Origin: Adenanthera pavonina
Taxonomy: Eukaryota > Streptophyta > Magnoliopsida > Fabales > Fabaceae
Assembly: GCA_026686845.1 (NCBI GenBank)
Contig: JAIVEN010000014.1
Span: 33,006,001 to 33,070,000 of the forward strand
Direction: 5' to 3'
DNA length: 64,000 bases
Position 1 is the first letter of the stretch, and the number at the start of each line of letters is the position of its first letter. Both the position numbers and the translations under genes were made by a program. Shown one piece after another: positions 56,801-64,000 of this stretch. Below the pieces are notes generated by a model that saw only the letters and a list, made by a program, of their open reading frames with translations, had not been told where the DNA came from and ran no database searches.

Positions 56801-57161
56801 CTTTCTCCTGTTCTTCATCTCCTCGTCATCGCTATAAAACCAAGAGCAATAACCCAGAAAATAAAGGAGTATTTCCACTTAAACTTTTAAGAACATTTCC
56901 ACTTTCAAACCTGCTTCATTTGATTCGCGTGGGATAGCATAGCATCTACCGATTGAATCGCATAGACATTCAATATAATGCCATCTATTACATGTAAATT
57001 ACCAAATTGTCCTGTTACCTAAATAGAAATTCAAGATTTCCCTGCCACCTAAGGGAGCCATGAAACATGAATTCGAACTCTGACCTCTTTAAGGTGAAGA
57101 TATCCACTATAACCCACTTTTTGTTAACGTTGATCTCCTTTTTTTAATGTACAAAATATTA

Positions 57162-57184
57162 TGTGTGTGTGTGTGTGTGTGTGT
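57162..57184. repeat. TG microsatellite
   Basis: An uninterrupted TG dinucleotide run of about 23 bp. Confidence 0.9.
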
Positions 57185-58271
57185 ATATCACTTTATTTAA
57201 AATATTTTGATAAATTAAGGATGTTAAAATTGAATATTTTCTGTTCTTGAAAAATAGATGTAAAAGATAGTTTTAATAATTAAAAATTAATAACAATATT
57301 TGGAACATTATTATTTAATCAGACATAAAAGTTCATTCTTTTTCAAGACATATCAAGCATAATTATCTCATTATTTATATTTTCATTAACTTTCTCATTC
57401 CTCCGGTCAAAAATTAAAAAAAAAAATTTGTCAATTTTATTCCCACTTCCATTTTTATGGAAAGTATTCCATAAACGGGTCTTGAATAAGATCACAGAGT
57501 TGAAGACTTTGGGCCAACAAGAAGTCGATTCTAACAGATAGAGTTGTTGTAGGTTTAGAATTTTCACTGAGATTCACCCAAAAAAAAAAAAACACTTTTC
57601 TCTTAGATAGTGTCTCTCTAAGACCTATACTTTCCTTCTTTGTGAGTTTAGAAATTTTTTCTGTCACTGTCGATACTATTATGACTTAATTTTGTAGATT
57701 GTATACTTACATTTATTATTTATAATATATTGCATCATTTTTAAGTTTTACCCAGGTTTTATGCAGTAGTGGTTGCATGAATCAAAACATGCGAAAAATA
57801 AATGGAAAGAACAAAGATTGCACAAAATCTTAGAAGTGCACATGTTTTCTAAATTGTGCAGCTAGATATAGATAAGAATGAAGGAATATTGATACCTATT
57901 GTTGATTGTGTATATTTTAGATATATATATATTAGTCCTTTGGTATGCACATCCAAATCATATTGGTGAACTGTGTATTGGATGCAAGCCATACTACAAA
58001 TCAAGATTTTAACAATTTTCGTAGAATCCAACTTATTGTTGAATCGATATATGTATGGATTCATGATTTGGTACATGTTTGATTTAACTTTTCCATAATT
58101 GATTATGAGAATAATTAATTATGTCAAAAATGAATTATGTTTGCATGTTTTTAGTTGAGAAGTAATTTTGAAAAAATAAATGTGCTTGCATCTTGGGGTC
58201 TAAGTGATTATTGGGTAAATAATAAGAAGAAAAAATGAAATAAGTGATTATGAGAGATGAAGTGATTATGA

Positions 58272-58344
58272 TACAACAACAACATTAGTTTTATCCCACT
58301 AAGTGGGTTCGACTACATGGATCATACGATGTCAATGGGTTAGG
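58272..58344 (+). mobile_element. SINE-like 3' domain remnant
   Basis: ACAACAACAACATTAGTTTT, then ATCCCACTAAGTGGGTTCGA and CTACATGGATCATACG match the shared TTATCCCACTAGGTGGGGTCGG-type 3' domain seen in several angiosperm SINE families. No upstream tRNA-like promoter head or poly(A)/poly(T) tail and no target duplication could be recognised, so only a fragment is claimed. It sits inside AT-rich repeats with partly inverted flanks (58,095-58,130 and 58,440-58,480). Confidence 0.5.
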
Positions 58345-58792
58345 TGAAATGATTATAACAAATAAAAAAAATTAGTTTCTTATTTAAGGTATAATTACTT
58401 ATTAAAATCTCTAATATGTTTGGCAACTTTTTAAAATAAGTAATTATTTCTTTCCATAATCACTTATGAGGAGAATCCAAACTTGCTATAACCAATATAC
58501 ACAATCACTCAATTTATTTTAAGTAGTACTTACGATAGTAAATTTGTTGTTGGAAAACACTACTAAATACTATACTTTGTTCAGCAGTGATAATGTGTAT
58601 TTTCATTTGTTTGTTTGTCCATTGTTAAGGATGTGTTTTGGAAAGATAATGTCAATTTGAGGACTCAACGTAAGTTGGGAAAAAATATCATATATTTTTT
58701 ATAAGATATGTTTATAGGTGAGTTTAGTTTGGAAGGAAAAAAAAATGGAAAGGTTTTGTTGTTAGCTCCTTGAAATTTAAAAGTATCTTACT

Positions 58793-59444
58793 CAATGTTG
58801 TCAGAACCGGACATGGACATTGAACCAGATAAGGCACTGGTTAAAGATTCAATGGTTCAACCGAGATCGAATCGGGGTCAGACCGGTAGTGATTAAAATA
58901 ATATATTTAAAACAAATAATATAAGTTTAAACAAATTTTATAACTTAATTAAAATCTAAAACTAAATAATATTGAATTATTAATCTATCATTCACCACAA
59001 ATAAATTATTAATAAGTTTCATAACTCAATATTTTAATTTAAATAAGTTAATATTCATCTATAATCATATTTTGAGTTCAAAATAATAAATTAATAATCT
59101 ATTATTTATTATTTATTAAGTAAATATATAATTTTTAATAATTATATATCATAATAATGCTTATATAATATTATAATATATAAAGAAAACATATTTTGTA
59201 CTAAAAATGATGTTATTTTATCTTAAAAACTAAAAAAAATATTTTTAAAAAATTTGAAAAAAAAAATACAAAACTGGTTCAAACCAGTTCAGGATCGGTG
59301 TAGAACCGGTTCTATGGTTCAAGGCTAGTTTCACCGGTTCTTGATTGGTTCTCACCGATTCTGTAATATGCTCAAACCGAACTAGGCATCAGTTCCTGGT
59401 CTGAACGTTCGAACCGGCCAGTCCAGTCCGGTTTTAATACTATG
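58793..59444. mobile_element. hAT-type MITE, family copy 2 (652 bp)
   Basis: Ends CAATGTTGTCAGAACCGGAC and, reverse complemented, CATAGTATTAAAACCGGACT; perfect 8-bp duplication ATCTTACT at 58,785-58,792 and 59,445-59,452. The left subterminal stretch (GGCACTGGTTAAAGATTCAA, TGGTTCAACCGAG) matches the right subterminal stretch of the copy at 11,740 in reverse complement, so this copy is in opposite orientation. The AT-rich core is shared as well. Confidence 0.87.
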
Positions 59445-59731
59445 ATCTTACTAGTTTATATTATGATATGAATAGTAGTATGTATAGGAAAGACATTAGT
59501 TTTTAGATTGTAAATTCCGATAAAATGCTGTCTACGATTTTAGGGGGAAAAAAAAAGGTTGTGAGCCCAGCCCTATATTGTCAGCCCAATTCCCTACGAG
59601 AAGTATTTTTCTAGTTCTATTGGTTGATCCATTTATGATGTGGTAATTTGCTGCTTCTAATGGACTAACATAGTTGCTACTTGTCATCTGGTTTCAGTAC
59701 ATTAATTGCTGGCGCAAATGCATTAGGCCAC

Positions 59732-60078
59732 TGTAATGAGCACCTAAAGCTGATCATTGATCTAAATCGTTCACATTAAAATTGGATAAGCTCATCATTA
59801 ATCTAAATTATTCACATTAAAATTGAATGATTCAGATTTAATTTAATTTAATTTTATTATTATTTTTAATATATTTTTATTTTTTGCTAGCAATATATTT
59901 TTATTTTATTAGATGCAAAATGTAAAATAAAAATAATTTTGTAACTATCACTTTTTAAAAAAAATGTCATCATTTAAAAAATTAAAATAAAAAAAATTTA
60001 TATCTTAACCATCCAAATTAAAACTAAATTATTCAAAATTTGTAAGAATGATGAATATTGGATGCTCATCACTCTAAG
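59732..60078. mobile_element. Possible MITE, about 345 bp
   Basis: CACTGTAATGAGCACCTAAA at the left and GAGTGATGAGCATCCAATAT (reverse complement of the right end) form imperfect inverted ends, followed inside by TGATCATTGATCTAAATCG- and TTCATCATTCTTACAAATT-type words. A duplicated target site could not be settled. Confidence 0.4.
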
Positions 60079-60605
60079 GTGCAATTGCTAATTGTTTATG
60101 GTTGGTTAAAGATATTGATAAGTGTTGTACAAAAGAAAAAGGATATTGATAAGTATCATCAATATTTAAATTACACTCCCTCTTATTACTAATACATATA
60201 AAAGCCCTTTCTATAGGATAAATATATATATATATATATATAATTTAATAAAGTATTAATATGTGATTTTCGTAAATATTCTCAATAATTTTAATTTTTT
60301 TAAATATTAATGTGGAATAGAGATTAATAATTTTTATTAAATATATTTTAAAAATTTCATAACAATTTTTTAACAAAATCAAATTTTTTAATTATTTTTA
60401 ACCACATTTTATAATTTATATAATTTAATTAAAAGAACTTATAAAAATGAATAGTGTAAACTATTCATATAAACTATTTAAATGAATAGTTTTTCGGAAA
60501 GTTAAAAAAAAAAAGCATAGTTATTTGGATTTGGGATAGGATTTATCTGTTGTCAAAATATTTGCGTAATGTTTTGACGGCTGTGCAGGCACTAGTTATT
60601 ATTAT

Positions 60606-61236
60606 CGTGGAACTAAAAATCGAATCTAATCAATCAGTTCAATTGATTTAATCAAAAATTGATTTCTAGCTTAGTTCAGTCTCAGATATAGATAGGAGGG
60701 TTTTTGAATGGGTCAAGAACCAATTGAAAACTGATTTGAACTGGTTTGAGTTTTTTTTATTTTTAAAAATTTTTAAAGTATTTTTTAAAATAAAATAATA
60801 TTATTTTTAGTACTGAATAATATTATTTTTAGTATAAATTTTTTCTTTCTATATTATAATATGTTATAAATATTATTATGATACATAATTATTAATAATG
60901 ATAAATTTATTTAACAAATAATATGAAAATAGAATATCAATTCACTGTTTTGAATTCAAAATATAATTATAAATTAATATTAATTTGTTTAAATTTTAAT
61001 ATTATATTGTAAAAGTTATTAATAATATTTTTAATTTTTTATATATTATTAAATTTATTTTTTAACCTAGAATAAATGCTAATTTTATGATCATGGATAA
61101 ATATTTTTTATATTTTTTATCTATTTTATTAAAAATATATTAATTTATTCACAACCGGTCCAACTCCAATCCAACCACTGAATCTCAAACCGTTATCTCA
61201 TCTGGTTCAATGGCCAATTCAATTTTTAATACTTTG
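60606..61236. mobile_element. hAT-type MITE, family copy 3 (631 bp)
   Basis: Same orientation as the copy at 11,740. Left end CGTGGAACTAAAAATCGAAT, right end (reverse complement) CAAAGTATTAAAAATTGAAT, with 8-bp duplication ATTATTAT at 60,598-60,605 and 61,237-61,244. The core follows copy 1 closely: TTTTTAGTACTGAATAA, ATTATTATGATACATAATTA and AACAAATAATATGAAAATAG. The terminal repeats are more decayed than in copies 1 and 2. Confidence 0.82.
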
Positions 61237-61244
61237 ATTATTAT

Positions 61245-64000
61245 TGTGCCACAAAATTAATGATATAAACGAGTGTGTCCATTTTTTTGGCTGATCTACA
61301 TAAATAATCACAATATTTCAATTTATAAAATACTTTTAATTATTAAGAGTGATAATTAAATATTAAATTTTTTTCTTATTTCATAAATTATCCTTATTTA
61401 ATATGATTAACCTATAAATTAAACTTCCAATATTAATTCAATTTCATTTTTTTAAGAATATTTTAGTTAAAAAAATTTAAAACACTATTTAATTTATAAA
61501 ATATTTTATATTAAAAAATTTTAATTTTTATAAAAATACCTTGTATAACATCAGGAAGTATAAATTTTCAAAATGTCTTTGTACACTCCCTGGGGGGAAA
61601 TTTGAGCTTTATCCTATAGAGAAAAAAAAAAAAGGTATTTTCCAGAGCACTATAGCATCAAGAAAATTTACCGCAACGATATACAATGGCAGAGTGGTTT
61701 ATTTTTCCAACGCTCTGACCGAGAAATCGGAGTTGTGCTTATCGCCTTGTGGAGTTTTTTTTTCCTTTTTTTAAAAAAAATTGGATTTTGAAATCAAAAT
61801 AAAAAATATTTTTTTAAAAAAAATTATTATAGATAAAAAAAATTCAATTCTTACAAAAAAAAATAACTTTAATTCTAAAAACCAAATATTTTTTTATCCC
61901 AAAAACTAATTATTTCTTTTTTCTTTTAATTTTTTAAACATAGGTTTGCCGCCATCCCCCAACGGCCTATAGCCTTTCCTGACTCCTTTTTCCGTACTTC
62001 CCCTCCCCCCATATATATATATTTATTTATATATGAATGAATCTATAAAATTATAATTAAATACATAAATATTTAAAATTACTTAAATAAAATTATTTAG
62101 TATCAAATGTAACACGTTACATTTGCATTTTTAATATTAAAAAAAATTTAAATTACATAATTTTTCTTTTAAATATTTGTATTTTGTTTTAGAATATAAC
62201 ACAAGTCAAATATATATTTTATTAACTTTAAAGTTCTGTATTTTTCTAACATATATAAATGTATAAAATTTCTCTAAAGAATATAATATACAATAAATAT
62301 TTTTAGGACACAATAAATATATATAAATATAAATACTTTTTTATACTCAATAGAGTATGGGCCAAACAATATTAAGAAAATGTTAAACAGAACAATAAGA
62401 TAAACAAAATATTTAAATGAAACTACTGACTTTTTTTTTGTATTATTAGCAAGTCTCAAAAAAATTATATTGTTATATAACTCTTTTATTTTAGCATCAA
62501 GATCAAGAGTATCTCTAATTGATAATTGATAGTCAAAGACTAATTTCTTATATAAAAATCATCGAATTGAATTTTACCTCTTTTAATAATATTTTTTATA
62601 CACACAAATAAGAATTGAATTCAGAATAATATGTTTAAAGGGTCAAGTTATCTAGCAACAATATTAAAATCTTATTAGTTAACTCTTTTTAATGGTGGAA
62701 ATAAATTAAATTAGATTATGTTTTAATTAAACAGGTCAGGTCTACATTGCAAGCCTAGAGCCTAAACTTGGACTATTAACCTATATAATGCTTATTTTTT
62801 AACTCAAGTTTAAACCTTCTAAAAATTTAACCTAAAAGCTATTTAAAGTCATGATAAATATGATACCTTAAAAAAATAACAGCTCTAATTAAAAAACCCA
62901 AAGAAAGAAAAGTTATAAGTTTTCAAACTTGAAACTTTTAACCACCAAAACGAATGGCCTAACTCTAATTAAATGTTAACTCTCACTCTCTCCTAATGCA
63001 GCCATATCAGTCGTTTTCCCCTATTTCCTTGCTGTATTCATCACTGTAATGATTCTTCGAAGATAATATAAATGCCCTATTTGAGATAATGAATGTGGGA
63101 TAATGATCCATTGATCTGTGCACTCCAAAATATTCATTGACTAACCGATGACACCTTACACCATTAGTTTATATAGGACTATAATTTCCTCGTTCATATT
63201 GAAACATTAATTAAAGAAACCTGCTCGGACTTTTTTATTCAAATACAATAAATAGAAAATATATATATATCAATATGCAACATTTTAAAAAATATTTACC
63301 TAAATACTACAAATCTGGATGTTCTTTTTTTTTAAAGCAAATTGGAACCTCTTAGACCGATTTATGGAAATGGGTCTGGCAAGTCTCTCTTTTTTTTTTA
63401 AATCATATGCTTGTGATTGACACACTCAGTCTGTCCCTTTTTTTTTTTTTTTAATTCAGTGAAGTCGGACTGTGCCAGACTTGTTACGTCAATTTGATTG
63501 AGGTAGTAGTGTTATATAATTTTTTGTTTGAAAAAAAGTTGCATGGGACAATGTTGATTAACACAATGCTACCCCATGCAGCATTAACTGACAAGTCAGG
63601 CACGCCTAGAAGTATCCATTGAATGCCAAAAAAAAATCACACTACTCTCCCATTATTGTATTTAAAGCCCTTCAGCCTTTTCCTTCATTCCCTACATTCA
63701 TTTTGTAAGCTTAGCTTTTAGTCTTCTTTTCTTTCCTCTCCTTTGTTATTATTTTTTTGAAGAAAATATTACTGTATCATGCAATTCATGAGCTTCTTCT
63801 CAAGTGGAGAGATCTCTAAAAAGTCTTTATCCTCATCCTCACTTATTTTTTTTCTAATTTTCATAAAGCAAGTATATTAATTGGTGGAGCATTTTTTTAT
63901 AATATTTAAATTTATATTTAATATTTCCTGATTTATATTTTTTTCAATATCTAGGTTGTTTAAATCTTGCTCCATTATATTATTTTGCTATATTATATTA
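61245..64000. other. Gene-free AT-rich stretch to the window end
   Basis: No gene. The stretch 61,311-61,515 has faint inverted ends like a decayed Stowaway-type unit. Long T or A runs occur at 62,431, 63,325, 63,390 and 63,438. Near 63,660 the text GTATTTAAAGCCC followed by CT-rich sequence could be a promoter of a gene beyond the right edge, but that is weak. Confidence 0.35.

Noticed and set aside
56460..56960. PIF/Tourist-like MITE around GGATCTGTTTGCTTCATAG
   Set aside because: A possible partner near 56,915-56,945 is weak and no three-base target duplication could be fixed.
58285..58320. Possible tRNA gene (GGGTTCGACTAC box-B-like word)
   Set aside because: No acceptor stem or anticodon arm can be drawn; the word belongs to the SINE-like domain.
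61311..61515. Third Stowaway-like MITE
   Set aside because: TTATAAAATA words near both ends are too short and AT-rich to separate from background; no clear TA-bounded termini.
63655..63720. Promoter for a gene beyond the right edge (TATTTAAAG and CT-rich leader)
   Set aside because: TATA-like words are everywhere in this AT-rich DNA and no coding start follows within the window.

Overview
This window looks like AT-rich, repeat-dominated nuclear DNA from a plant, most likely a eudicot. The evidence is the set of element families: Ty1/copia retrotransposons primed by initiator tRNA-Met, a Sirevirus-type (SIRE/Maximus) copia element with an extra envelope-like frame, a PIF/Harbinger element with a Myb-like second gene, a Mutator-like element (MULE) with a FAR1/FHY3-type transposase, a DUF7745-type fragment, and many MITEs. 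I see no rRNA, tRNA, CRISPR, operon or bacterial-type gene. The species cannot be determined. Apart from a possible unrecognised gene at about 47.3-48.7 kb, no ordinary host gene was recognised.

Layout. 1-0.9 kb: decayed DUF7745 coding fragment (minus). 0.9-8.9 kb: non-coding repeats, including a degenerate repeat array (2.2-2.5 kb), a 177-bp tandem duplication (6.45-6.79 kb), a Stowaway-like MITE (7.24-7.50 kb) and a hAT-type MITE with a perfect 8-bp target duplication (7.85-8.42 kb). 9.5-12.4 kb: PIF/Harbinger relic on the minus strand whose transposase is split by a second hAT-type MITE. 12.48-13.81 kb: a 1.3-kb long inverted repeat. 13.8-17.5 kb: non-coding repeats.

17.57-40.71 kb is a nested stack. 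The host is an old minus-strand copia element (copia A, about 4.6 kb once insertions are subtracted). It has been opened by: (i) a long TGTAACACC...ATTACA LTR-like unit (18.37-24.38 kb), itself split by another member of the family (19.39-21.95 kb, TSD CATAC); (ii) a complete Sirevirus-type element (copia B, 26.86-38.60 kb, TSD ACTGT) with gag, pol and an envelope-like frame; (iii) a truncated piece of the long-LTR family (38.69-39.48 kb). A solo LTR of the copia B family follows at 40.93-42.79 kb (TSD GTTCT).

42.82-47.25 kb is a MULE with about 269-bp terminal inverted repeats and a broken FAR1-type transposase. 47.25-49.1 kb is less AT-rich and holds open frames and exon-like pieces of unknown identity. 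50-64 kb is AT-rich non-coding DNA with several MITEs, including two more copies (58.79-59.44 and 60.61-61.24 kb) of the hAT-type family that split the Harbinger transposase, and a SINE-like motif near 58.3 kb.

The most unusual signals are the multi-level nesting dated by intact target duplications, the TTCGAA/TTCGTCTGT motif arrays in the Sirevirus-type LTRs that recur, mostly inverted, between its pol and envelope-like frames, and the 1.3-kb long inverted repeat beside the Harbinger transposase.
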